NCBI GenBank assembly: GCA_036000105.1
Contig: DASYGE010000012.1
Location: forward strand, 310,001-374,000
Source of the DNA: DASUBN01 sp036000105
GTDB taxonomy: Bacteria > Pseudomonadota > Gammaproteobacteria > Natronospirales > REEB76
Length of the DNA stretch: 64,000 nt
Direction: 5' to 3'
A model generated the notes under the pieces. It was not told where the DNA came from and ran no database searches. It saw only the letters and a program-made list of their open reading frames with translations. Below are positions 17,909 to 25,881 of the stretch, one piece after another; positions within the stretch are counted from its first letter, which is position 1, and the number at the start of each line of letters is the position of its first letter. Position numbers and translations under genes: made by a program.

Positions 17909-18019
17909 GCCGGGGGGCCGGGTGGATGCCGAGCGATGCATTCTATCAGTTGGGAGGGTTTGAGCTTTCAGGGCCGCGCGACCCAGGCTCTATATAGGGG
18001 CCAGGCCCGGTCTGCATCT

Positions 18020-19249
18020 TTAATCCCAGCGTTTGAATATGAGACTAGTGTTGATGCCGCCGAAGGCGAAGTTATTCGACATGATGTGATCTGTCTGCAG
18101 GGCCCGGCCCTCGCCCATCAGGTAATCCAGTTTGGCGCAGGCGGGATCCGGCTCGTCCAGGTTGATGGTGGGGGCGAACCAGCCTTCGCGCATCATCTCG
18201 ATGCTGAGCCAGGCTTCGAGCGAACCGCAGGCTCCCAGGGTGTGGCCGTAGTAGCTCTTGAGGGAGCTGATGGGGATGTGCTTGCCGAAGATCCTGTTCG
18301 TGGCGATGGACTCGGCCACGTCGCCGCGGTCCGTGGCGGTGCCGTGGGCGTTGACGTAGCCGATGGCGGACGGCGGCAGGCCCGCGTCTTCCAGTGCCAG
18401 CTGCATGACCACGGCCATGGTCTCCATGTTGGGCTGGGTGATGTGGGTGCCGTCGGCGTTGCTGGCGAAACCCACCACCTCCGCATAGATGAGCGCGCCG
18501 CGATGCTTCGCATGCTCCAGTTCTTCCAGGATCAGGGTCACGGCGCCCTCACCTACCACGAGGCCGTCGCGCTTCTTGTCGAAGGGTCTGGGCGTCGTCT
18601 CCGGCGCGTCGTTCTTGGTGCTGGTGGCGAACAGGGTGTCGAACACGGCGGTGGAGCCTAAGCTCAGCTCGTCGGCGCCGCCGGCGATCATCACCGTCTG
18701 CTTGCCGTAACGGATGGTCTCGTAGGCGAAACCGATGGCCTGACTCGCGGAGGTACAGGCACTGCTGGAGGGGATGATGCGGCCGGTGATGCCGAAGAAC
18801 AGGCTGATGTTGACCGCGCCCGTGTGGCTCATCATCTGCACGTAGGTGTTGGAGGTCACGCCCTTCAAGCTGCCGCTGGTGGCCATGCGGCCGAAGGCCA
18901 CGGTGGATTCGGCGCTGCCGGCGCAGGCGCCATAGGCGATGCCGGTCTGTCCGGAGGTGAGTATCGGATCTTTGATGAGTCTGGAATCTTCCAGAGCCAG
19001 CTCCGTGGCGCGGGTGGACATGACCGCCACCGGTCCCATGCTGCGCATGGTCTTGCGGTTGTACTGGGGCGGCAGCTCATAGGGCGCCACCGGCGCCGCG
19101 AGCTTGGTGTTGAGGTCGGAGAACTTGGCCCATTCGTCCATGAACTTCACGCCGGAGCGGCGCGCGCGCAGGTTCGCACGGATGCTCTGCCAGTCATGCC
19201 CCAACGCGGTGATGCCGCCAAAACCGGTGACCACTACGCGTCGGAACAC
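18020..19249 (-). CDS. Beta-ketoacyl-ACP synthase, second ApeR-like paralogue
   Basis: A 409-residue KAS II-type condensing enzyme with an intact triad: Cys165 (PSSSACTSASQ), His302 (NAHGTATD) and His336 (YYGHTLGA). It is very similar along its whole length to the synthase at 31010-32239, sharing long identical runs such as GVTSNTYVQMMSHTGAVNI and FAFGGINTSLIFKRW, so one is a paralogue of the other. It follows an ACP gene by 61 bases on the same strand. It probably elongates or primes the polyene chain, but the division of labour between the two copies is unknown. Confidence 0.9.
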   Translation of the reverse strand: MFRRVVVTGFGGITALGHDWQSIRANLRARRSGVKFMDEWAKFSDLNTKLAAPVAPYELPPQYNRKTMRSMGPVAVMSTRATELALEDSRLIKDPILTSGQTGIAYGACAGSAESTVAFGRMATSGSLKGVTSNTYVQMMSHTGAVNISLFFGITGRIIPSSSACTSASQAIGFAYETIRYGKQTVMIAGGADELSLGSTAVFDTLFATSTKNDAPETTPRPFDKKRDGLVVGEGAVTLILEELEHAKHRGALIYAEVVGFASNADGTHITQPNMETMAVVMQLALEDAGLPPSAIGYVNAHGTATDRGDVAESIATNRIFGKHIPISSLKSYYGHTLGACGSLEAWLSIEMMREGWFAPTINLDEPDPACAKLDYLMGEGRALQTDHIMSNNFAFGGINTSLIFKRWD

Positions 19250-19310
19250 TGCTTATTCTCCCTCGAGGACAAGGTTGCCGCCGCGTTCCAGGCGGATCCG
19301 GGTCCGGGTC

Positions 19311-19565
19311 TCAAGGCGCGGGCGTGCTCAGGAGTTTCTCGATGACGCGCTGCACGTCGCCCACGGTACGCACGCCCTTGAACTCCTCCGGGCTCACCTT
19401 GCGGCCGGTCAGCTCCTGGAGCTTGATGATCAGGTCCACTGCATCGATGCTGTCCAGGTCCAGGTCTTCGTTGAGGCGCGCGTCGGGGGTGATCTTCGCC
19501 GGGTCCAGCTCGAACTGTTCCACCAGGGTGGATTTGAGGGTATCGAAGACGTTCAGCGTGGACAT
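19311..19565 (-). CDS. Acyl carrier protein, ApeF-like
   Basis: An 84-residue ACP with the phosphopantetheine attachment serine in LDLDSIDAVDLIIKLQ (Ser near residue 39) and the tail EFKGVRTVGDVQRVIEKLL. By memory it resembles ApeF, the second ACP of aryl-polyene loci, more than AcpP. In the main ape-type operon only one ACP (44005-44265) remains where an apeE-apeF pair is expected, so this may be the displaced partner. It is the first gene of a two-gene unit with the synthase at 18020. Confidence 0.88.
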   Translation of the reverse strand: MSTLNVFDTLKSTLVEQFELDPAKITPDARLNEDLDLDSIDAVDLIIKLQELTGRKVSPEEFKGVRTVGDVQRVIEKLLSTPAP

Positions 19566-19704
19566 TGGATATATCTCTTTAGGATATTCATCGTGTTGCG
19601 ATCCATCTCACCCGGATAGCCTAAGCAGGCCTGCGAGCGCAGCTCCGCCATCCAGGTGACTCCCTGGCCGCTATGGTAACCCGTCTGGATAACTAGGCAA
19701 GCGT

Positions 19705-20565
19705 TCAGGTGGGCGGGCGCGGCGCTGCGCCGGAAGGATTCAGCAGTTCCGGGACGGTGACGCATTCCAGGCCCTTCTCGCTGAGACCCTCCAGGATGAG
19801 ATGCAGCGCATCTGCGCACAGTGGGCGCTTCTGGCCGGGCAGGTCATGACCGTCGTGCAGCAGCACGATGTCGCCGCCGCGGACCTTATCCAGCACCCGG
19901 CGCGCCACGCTCTCCGGGTCCTTGAGGCACGTGTCACGGCTGTGCAGTGACCAGGCCACCAGGGTCAGGCCGCGCCGCCAGGCGGCAAGGCCGAGTTCGC
20001 CACTCTTCAAGCCCACCGGCGGCCGGTACAGTACCGGCGTGCTTGAGCCCGTAACCGCGGCGACGGCCCGTTCACCGCGCTCGATCTCCTGCCCCTGCCA
20101 TGCTGCGCCACGGAAGTTCTGCCAGCGGGAGTGCGCCCAGGAATGGTTGCCGATGGCGTGGCCTTCCGCCGCCATGCGCCGGCCGATCTCAGGATGCGCG
20201 CCCAGGGATCTTCCGATGACGAAGAAGGTGGCATGGGCATTGTGGCGGGCGAGGATATCCAGCACCCGGGGCGTCATCTCCGGATCCGGGCCGTCGTCGA
20301 AGCTCAAGGCCACCTGCTTGCTGTCGCGCGGACCGTGGGTGATGGTGGGATAGAACAGGTTGGAGCCCGGCCGGGCGATGGCATCGGTCACCAGCAGGAT
20401 GAGGGCGATGGCGATGAGGCCGGGGATCAATAGCGGCCAGCCGTAGTACAGCACTCCTACCGCCAAGAGCAGACAGCAAGCGAGACTCAGATGATGGAAA
20501 TTGAAACGCAGGTAAGCTAACCGCATCCGGGGCGTCGCTGTCTCTTTCGTCATCCCATTCTGCAT
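19705..20565 (-). CDS. Membrane-anchored NodB-type polysaccharide deacetylase
   Basis: A protein of about 286 residues with two N-terminal membrane segments (about 20-60) and a NodB deacetylase domain. Metal and catalytic motifs are all present: SFDDGPDPEMTP (motif 1), NHSWAHSRW (motif 2, HxxxH), YRPPVG (motif 3) and VLLHDGHD (motif 5). It should hydrolyse N- or O-acetyl groups of a glycan, or an analogous amide/ester. Its role inside a pigment cluster is unclear. The start is uncertain: ATG 20565 has a GAGG site 10 bases upstream, GTG 20574 and ATG 20553 are alternatives. It follows the phosphopantetheinyl transferase by 58 bases. Confidence 0.85.
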   Translation of the reverse strand: MQNGMTKETATPRMRLAYLRFNFHHLSLACCLLLAVGVLYYGWPLLIPGLIAIALILLVTDAIARPGSNLFYPTITHGPRDSKQVALSFDDGPDPEMTPRVLDILARHNAHATFFVIGRSLGAHPEIGRRMAAEGHAIGNHSWAHSRWQNFRGAAWQGQEIERGERAVAAVTGSSTPVLYRPPVGLKSGELGLAAWRRGLTLVAWSLHSRDTCLKDPESVARRVLDKVRGGDIVLLHDGHDLPGQKRPLCADALHLILEGLSEKGLECVTVPELLNPSGAAPRPPT

Positions 20566-20623
20566 ATCAGACACGCCTCAGTCGGCTGCTTGTATATATA
20601 GATGCATATGTCCGATGCCTGAC

Positions 20624-21346
20624 CTATCTTGCATAAATGAAGGCGGGCTGGACAAGCGCTTCCTGCCGCCACTCTCCCGGCGCGGTGAGGCGCCAGCAAT
20701 CCACCTGTAGCGGCGCGACGTCGCCCTGCAAGGTCAGGGTCATCCGAAAGCCACCGTCCAGACGGGTGTGCATGCAGGCCCAGGGACCGGGGGGCAGCGG
20801 CGGCTCCGGTGTGAAGCTGCCCGCCTCGATATCGAAGCAGGCGTGGCGCAGGCATTCCCCCAGCTTGAGGCCGGCCGCTTTGCAGACAGCTTCCTTCAGG
20901 GTCCACAAGCTATAGAAGGCGTCTCGCCTCTCGTCTTCGGGCAGTGTGTCTAGCCATGCAGCTTCCGGCGGGGAATACACCCGCTCCGCCATGTCCACCG
21001 AGATACGCGGCTTGGGCCATTCGATGTCCAGGCCCACGGCAGCGGAGGAGAGCGCCACGGCCATGAGATCCCGGGAGTGGCTCAAGCTCAAGTTGAGCGT
21101 GCCGTCCCGGTAACGCACAGCGCCGGACTCCGCGGTGCGCAAAGCTGCAGCATCCACCACCCCCGATACCCGCGCCAGCGCCGCCAGCATCAGCGCGCGT
21201 CCCGCGAGCCAGCTGCGGCGGCGTCCAGCGTGGGTGAAGGTCCGGTAACGCGATTGCTCCAGCGGGTGCAAGCGGGACAGGAGCTCCTGCTCGGGCGGTG
21301 CGCCGGCAGCGCTGTCCATGAGCATGATCTCTACGCTGGTCTGCAC
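20624..21346 (-). CDS. 4'-phosphopantetheinyl transferase, Sfp type
   Basis: A 240-residue enzyme that moves phosphopantetheine from CoA to a serine of carrier proteins. The family motifs are visible: VGLDIEW (Mg-binding, about 104-110) and WTLKEAVCKAAG (WxxKExxxK, about 148-158). I chose the GTG at 21346, which gives MQTSVEIML and has a GGAG site 10 bases upstream; the upstream open frame to 21475 lacks family similarity. Ten bases further are two internal ATGs. Its position suggests it activates the cluster ACPs at 19311, 23606 and 44005. Confidence 0.9.
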   Translation of the reverse strand: MQTSVEIMLMDSAAGAPPEQELLSRLHPLEQSRYRTFTHAGRRRSWLAGRALMLAALARVSGVVDAAALRTAESGAVRYRDGTLNLSLSHSRDLMAVALSSAAVGLDIEWPKPRISVDMAERVYSPPEAAWLDTLPEDERRDAFYSLWTLKEAVCKAAGLKLGECLRHACFDIEAGSFTPEPPLPPGPWACMHTRLDGGFRMTLTLQGDVAPLQVDCWRLTAPGEWRQEALVQPAFIYAR

Positions 21347-21424
21347 GTATCCAAGTCTCCATGCCCGCGAGCCTGCACGATAGCACGCTCCATGGGCGAG
21401 CCGAGGGCGATGCAGACCGCATGT

Positions 21425-21430
21425 TACAAT
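21425..21430 (+). promoter_or_regulatory. Candidate -10 box upstream of the ABC exporter operon
   Basis: TACAAT lies 60 bases before the GTG start of the ABC ATPase in the 143-base gap between the divergent transferase and ABC genes. No convincing -35 box is present, so this is a tentative site. Confidence 0.3.
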
Positions 21431-21489
21431 CGTCGGCGTAATCACGCGGATCGATTTCGCGAAAGTGCAGCACACCCTGGGGGCCGCGC

Positions 21490-22413
21490 GTGATCCAGAT
21501 CAAAGGCTTGAGCTTCCGTTACCCGGGAGCGGAACACGCGGCCATACGCGAACTGTCGCTGCAGGTGCGACCGGGCAGTCTCTTCGGTCTCCTGGGACCC
21601 AACGGTTCAGGCAAGACCACCCTCATCTCCATCCTCACGGGCCTGCTCACGCCGGCCGCCGGCAGCCTGCGCATAGACGGCCGCTCCCTGCCTGCGGAGG
21701 TGCGCGATGTGCAGAAGTTCAGCGCGCTCGTGCCCCAGGAACATGCCTTCTATCCGCGCTTGAGCGTGATGGAGAACCTCAAGTTCTTCGCCGGCGTGCT
21801 CGCCATACCGCAAGCGGAATGTCACGCACGGCTGGATGAAGCCATAGCGGTAACCGGCCTCGAGTCTTTCATCAGCATGCGTACCGAGCATCTGTCGGGC
21901 GGCCTCAAGCGGCGCTTGAACCTCGCCATCGGCCTGCTCAACCGGCCGCGGCTCCTGTTCCTGGATGAACCCACCGTGGGAATGGACCCGCAGTCGCGCC
22001 GCTTCATCCTCGACACCATCAAGCGCATCAATGCCGATGGCACCACCGTGCTCTACACCTCCCATTACATGGAAGAGGTGGAGACGCTGTGCGATGAGAT
22101 CGGCGTGCTGGATGAAGGGAGGTTGCTGGCCCGCGGCACTCTCGCGCAACTGCTCGGTGAGCGGGGTGGCCGGCGTCTCACCGTGACTCTGAAGGCGGCT
22201 CCGACGGCGGAGCAGGGTCGTGCCTTCAGCGCCGCGTCCGGACATGCACTCACCGGCGACGAATTCAGCCTGGCGGAATGCAGCGAGGCGGAGTTCAAGC
22301 GGGTGGTGGATCTCCTCGGCGCCCAGGGCTTGAGCGTCAGCCGGGTGAAGTACGGTTACGGCAACCTGGAAGAACTGTTCCTGCATCTCACCGGTCGGCA
22401 ACTGCGGGACTGA
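21490..22413 (+). CDS. ABC transporter ATP-binding protein
   Basis: A 307-residue ABC ATPase: Walker A GPNGSGKTTL near residue 38, signature LSGGLKRRLN near 138, Walker B LLFLDEPTVGMDP near 160, followed by the H-loop segment LYTSHYMEE. It begins with GTG. Together with the ABC-2 permease two bases downstream it forms an exporter of the type found in dialkylresorcinol/flexirubin loci. Likely cargo is the pigment or a lipid precursor, inferred from location only. First gene of a plus-strand operon through 25881. Confidence 0.93.
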   Translation: MIQIKGLSFRYPGAEHAAIRELSLQVRPGSLFGLLGPNGSGKTTLISILTGLLTPAAGSLRIDGRSLPAEVRDVQKFSALVPQEHAFYPRLSVMENLKFFAGVLAIPQAECHARLDEAIAVTGLESFISMRTEHLSGGLKRRLNLAIGLLNRPRLLFLDEPTVGMDPQSRRFILDTIKRINADGTTVLYTSHYMEEVETLCDEIGVLDEGRLLARGTLAQLLGERGGRRLTVTLKAAPTAEQGRAFSAASGHALTGDEFSLAECSEAEFKRVVDLLGAQGLSVSRVKYGYGNLEELFLHLTGRQLRD

Positions 22414-22415
22414 AC

Positions 22416-23609
22416 ATGCGCGTGACGGCACTCATCAGGAAGGAATGGATGCTCTTGCTCAGGGACTGGCATGCGCTGTTCCTGCTGTTTGCCATGCCGG
22501 CGGTGTTCATCCTGGTGATGTCCCTGGCGCTGCAAAACGCCTACGCCGTGCACCAGGGTGCGAGCTTCCATTATTACCTGGTGGACCAGGATGCGGACGC
22601 AGCAAGCGCCGCTCTGATAGACAGGCTCGCCGTGGCCCAGGAGTTCAAGCGGGTCTCCTCCGATGCATCTGCTGCTGCGCTCGAAGCAGAAGTGCAGAGC
22701 GATCACATGCAGTTCCTGGTGCTGATACCCAAGGGTTTCGGCCAGGCCATGTCCGGCGCCCATCCGCTGGCCGTGAAGCTGCTGGCAGGCCCAGGTGTGG
22801 AACCCTCGGTGTACCGGCTGTTCGAGGCGGAGCTGCACGGTGCCATCGCGCGCATCTATCTGCAACAGACCTTGAACACCCTGGCCGCACGCATTCCGGG
22901 CATGGACGCGGCGGGCATCGATCTCGACGCCACCGACAAACTGCTTCAGACCGAATCCCTCTACAAAGTGGCCGGCAGGAACGAGGTACCATCTTCGGTG
23001 CAGCAGAACGTGCCGGCCTGGCTGCTGTTCGCCATGTTCTTCATCGCCATCCCGCTCTCCACTACCTGGGTACAGGAACGCCAACAGGGCACCTATGCGC
23101 GCCTGCGCAGCATGGGCCTGCCGGCGAAGTCCATGCTGGCGGGCAAGCTCTTGCCCTACGTGGGCATCAACCTACTGCAAGTGGTACTGATGCTTGGGGT
23201 CGGGGTGTTCATCGTGCCTTTGGTGGGTGGTGACCGGCTGACCCTGGGCGCGAGTCCCGCGGCGCTCTGCCTCATGGCCCTCGCCGTGAGCTTCGCGTCG
23301 GTATCCTACGCACTGCTCATCGCCAACCTGGTCGCTACGAGCGAGCAGGCCACCATCTTCACCGGCGCAGCCAACCTCTTGATGGCAGCGGTGGGCGGCA
23401 TCATGGTACCGCGCTTCCTGATGCCGCCCCTGATGCAGACTTTGAGCGAGTACTCACCCATGTCCTGGGGGCTGGACGGTTTCCTGGATGTGTTCTTGCG
23501 CCAGGGCGGCGTGGCCATGGCCACGCCCGAGGCGCTCAAGCTTTTCCTGTTCGGTCTCGCCTGTCTCGCCGCCGCCGCCGTCTGCATCCGGCTGGGGAAG
23601 AGGAAATGA
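22416..23609 (+). CDS. ABC-2 type transporter permease
   Basis: A 397-residue permease with one N-terminal membrane segment (HALFLLFAMPAVFILVMSLAL), a large external domain (about 50-210) and about five C-terminal membrane segments starting at PAWLLFAMFFIAIPLSTTW. The conserved ABC-2 segment ERQQGTYARLRSMG is present. It starts two bases after the ATPase stop; the open frame upstream of ATG 22416 is antisense noise within the ATPase. Partners with the preceding ATPase in an exporter. Confidence 0.92.
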   Translation: MRVTALIRKEWMLLLRDWHALFLLFAMPAVFILVMSLALQNAYAVHQGASFHYYLVDQDADAASAALIDRLAVAQEFKRVSSDASAAALEAEVQSDHMQFLVLIPKGFGQAMSGAHPLAVKLLAGPGVEPSVYRLFEAELHGAIARIYLQQTLNTLAARIPGMDAAGIDLDATDKLLQTESLYKVAGRNEVPSSVQQNVPAWLLFAMFFIAIPLSTTWVQERQQGTYARLRSMGLPAKSMLAGKLLPYVGINLLQVVLMLGVGVFIVPLVGGDRLTLGASPAALCLMALAVSFASVSYALLIANLVATSEQATIFTGAANLLMAAVGGIMVPRFLMPPLMQTLSEYSPMSWGLDGFLDVFLRQGGVAMATPEALKLFLFGLACLAAAAVCIRLGKRK

Positions 23610-23884
23610 CGGCTATGGACCGGGAACAGCTAAAACTCGAACTCAAGCAGCTGATCATCAAGGAATGCGAGAAGGACGCGGTCCCGGACCAGATCAGCGA
23701 CGACGGCATCCTCATCGGTAGCGAGAGCCAGCTGGATCTCGATTCGCTAGATGCATTGCAGATCGCCCTGGCGATCAAGCAGCGCTATGGCAAGCGCATA
23801 GACGGCAGCACGGAGACGCGTGCCGCCATGAAGTCCATCGATACCTTGGCGGATTTCATCAGCGCGGATAAACTCCCCGGTTAG
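23606..23884 (+). CDS. Acyl carrier protein (DAR-module, DarC-like)
   Basis: A 92-residue ACP; the phosphopantetheine serine is in LDLDSLDALQIALAIKQRYG (Ser near residue 47). It overlaps the permease end by 4 bases and is followed 3 bases later by a ketosynthase. Its place in the DAR half of the cluster suggests it carries the resorcinol chain precursors to DarB or the KS. The DarC label is by context. Confidence 0.9.
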   Translation: MTAMDREQLKLELKQLIIKECEKDAVPDQISDDGILIGSESQLDLDSLDALQIALAIKQRYGKRIDGSTETRAAMKSIDTLADFISADKLPG

Positions 23885-23887
23885 AGT

Positions 23888-25027
23888 ATGAGCGGCGCCT
23901 ACATACGCGGCGTAGGCCTCGCTTCCCCCCTGGGGATGGATGCAGAGAGCTCTATCGCGGCCTTGCTCAGCGGTGCGGCACAGCCCGCGCGGCTCACGCT
24001 CGATGGTCTCACGGAACCCCTGAACCTCAGTTATCACCATATCCCTGACGGTGCTGAGCTGTTCGATCCACAGCGTCTCGGGCGTCTGCTGCCCCAGGTG
24101 GTGCGGGCTGCGACGGAAAGTCTGAGCGAGGCTGAGCGGGCGACGCTGCCGGTGTTCGTGGGTTCTTCCTGCTTCAGCGTGGCTCTCGCAGAAGCGGAGT
24201 ACGCAGCATCCCTCGCGCGCGGCACGGTCGACGCCATAGCCATGCCCCGCTGTGATTACGATTATCCGGCGAAGCTCGCCTGCGCGGCCTTGAGGTCAAG
24301 CGGCGAGACCTGGTCCTACAACACCGCCTGCTCCTCTTCGGCCAACGCGCTCCTGGGCGCGCTGCGGTTCCTGGAAGCCGGCGTCTACGACCATGCCCTG
24401 GTGCTGGGGGTGGAATGCGCCAACCGCATCAGTCTCGCGGGCTTCTCGGGACTGCAGGTGTTGGCGGAAGCGGTGCGGCCCTTCGACGCGGCCCGCCGCG
24501 GCATGGTGCTGGGGGAGGGCCTGGGCGCGGTGCTGTTCTCCGCGCGCCACGTACCCGGTGCGTTGCGCATCCTCGGCGGTGCCAACAACTGCGATACCCA
24601 CAACGTCACCACCGCGAACCCGGACGGCCGCTCCATAGCAGAAGTGCTGCGCGCGGCCTTGGCGGCGACCGGCACGGATATCGGCGCAGTGCGTGCCATC
24701 AAAGTCCACGGCACCGGCAGCGTGAGCGGCGATCAGGCAGAGGCGGCAGGGCTCAGCCAGGTGTTCCCGACGCTGCCGTCCCTCTCGGGACTCAAGGGCT
24801 ATATAGGCCACAGCCTGGGCGCCTGCGGCGTGGTGGAGCTCGTGTTGTTCGCCGGCGCCTTGCAGCGCGGTCTCATCCCATCCACGGCCGGTTTCAGTGC
24901 TCCGGATCCTGCGCTCGGCTTGCGTCCCCTCACCGGGTCTGCACCGGCGCCGGCGGGATGCTATCTCCTCAATCACTTCGGCTTCGGCGGCAACAATACC
25001 GTGCTCGTCCTGGAGAAACCCGCATGA
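23888..25027 (+). CDS. Beta-ketoacyl-ACP synthase (DAR module)
   Basis: A 379-residue condensing enzyme with intact residues Cys148 (YNTACSSSANAL), His274 (KVHGTGSVSGD) and His308 (GYIGHSLGACG). It is divergent from the KAS II copies elsewhere in the cluster. It is followed by a degenerate KS overlapping by 4 bases, so the two may form a KS/chain-length-factor heterodimer as in type II polyketide synthases. Probably makes a beta-ketoacyl chain for the resorcinol. Confidence 0.9.
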   Translation: MSGAYIRGVGLASPLGMDAESSIAALLSGAAQPARLTLDGLTEPLNLSYHHIPDGAELFDPQRLGRLLPQVVRAATESLSEAERATLPVFVGSSCFSVALAEAEYAASLARGTVDAIAMPRCDYDYPAKLACAALRSSGETWSYNTACSSSANALLGALRFLEAGVYDHALVLGVECANRISLAGFSGLQVLAEAVRPFDAARRGMVLGEGLGAVLFSARHVPGALRILGGANNCDTHNVTTANPDGRSIAEVLRAALAATGTDIGAVRAIKVHGTGSVSGDQAEAAGLSQVFPTLPSLSGLKGYIGHSLGACGVVELVLFAGALQRGLIPSTAGFSAPDPALGLRPLTGSAPAPAGCYLLNHFGFGGNNTVLVLEKPA

Positions 25028-25881
25028 AGCTCCGGGTCGTCTCCGCCAGCCATCACCTGCACACGGTCCGGGAAGGGGAGCCTTTGCCGGATCTCACACC
25101 GACCCTGAAGCAGGTCTGCCGGGAACGTCCTCGCCGGGTGGACCGCTTCATCGAGCTCGCGCTCCTGGGCTCGGGGCTCTGCGTCCAGGGCCGTCAGCTC
25201 AAGCCCGATTGCGGCCTCTATCTCGGCTCAGGCTTCGGGCCCATGGGTAGCAACGTGGCGGTGCAGGAACAGCTGCTCCGGGACCGGGAGTGCCCCAAGC
25301 CCTTCGATTTCATGAACATCCTGGGGGCCAGCGCCGGCTTCCACGTAGCCAGGAACCTGGGGCTCAAGGGCCCGAATCTCTTCATCTCACGGCGCGGCGC
25401 CAGCCTGGAAGCGGCCCTCGTAGCGGTTCAGGCTGACATGCAGTTGGGGATTGTGAGCCAGGCACTGCTCGGTGTGGTGGAGGAAGTGACTCTGCCCCTC
25501 GACCAGCACCGGCAGCGGCATGAGTGGCATGCCGATACGCCCGTGGCGGAAGGCAGTCATTGGCTGCTACTGGAAAAGGATGGCACGGCCGGGAAGCCAC
25601 TGCGCTTAGTGAGACTCAGTGACCTCAAGGAACTTGAGGACTACCTGCAAGCCTATTACTCACCGAGCGGACGCATTTACTGGTCGTTGGGCGGAGAAGC
25701 CGCTGTTATAGGTGCGCTGAGCCAGCGCTTCATGGCACACACACCGATAGACAGCGGTATCCATGACAGCCAGCCTGCAGCTTGGGTAGCGGAGTATGCG
25801 GCAAGTGATGAATCGGGCCCTTTGCTGCTGATAGGCATAGGACCAGGCGAGAGCTACAGGCTACTTCATCTCGGCCCGTAG
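25024..25881 (+). CDS. Degenerate ketosynthase-like protein (candidate chain-length factor)
   Basis: A 285-residue protein, shorter than a full KS. By hand alignment to the preceding KS it has a thiolase-like segment in which the active Cys is replaced by Gly125 (FISRRGASLEAAL), and neither catalytic His segment is recognisable. The LYLGSGFGPMGSN segment matches the KS oxyanion/dimer region. A non-catalytic partner for the adjacent KS is the simplest explanation. The ATG overlaps the KS stop (ATGA). Its 3' end overlaps the convergent BtrH-like gene by 21 bases. Confidence 0.72.
   Translation: MKLRVVSASHHLHTVREGEPLPDLTPTLKQVCRERPRRVDRFIELALLGSGLCVQGRQLKPDCGLYLGSGFGPMGSNVAVQEQLLRDRECPKPFDFMNILGASAGFHVARNLGLKGPNLFISRRGASLEAALVAVQADMQLGIVSQALLGVVEEVTLPLDQHRQRHEWHADTPVAEGSHWLLLEKDGTAGKPLRLVRLSDLKELEDYLQAYYSPSGRIYWSLGGEAAVIGALSQRFMAHTPIDSGIHDSQPAAWVAEYAASDESGPLLLIGIGPGESYRLLHLGP

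Noticed and set aside
24415..25023. Upstream extension of the degenerate KS reading frame
   Set aside because: It overlaps the real KS in another frame and is Arg-rich; the ATGA-coupled start at 25024 is clearly better.
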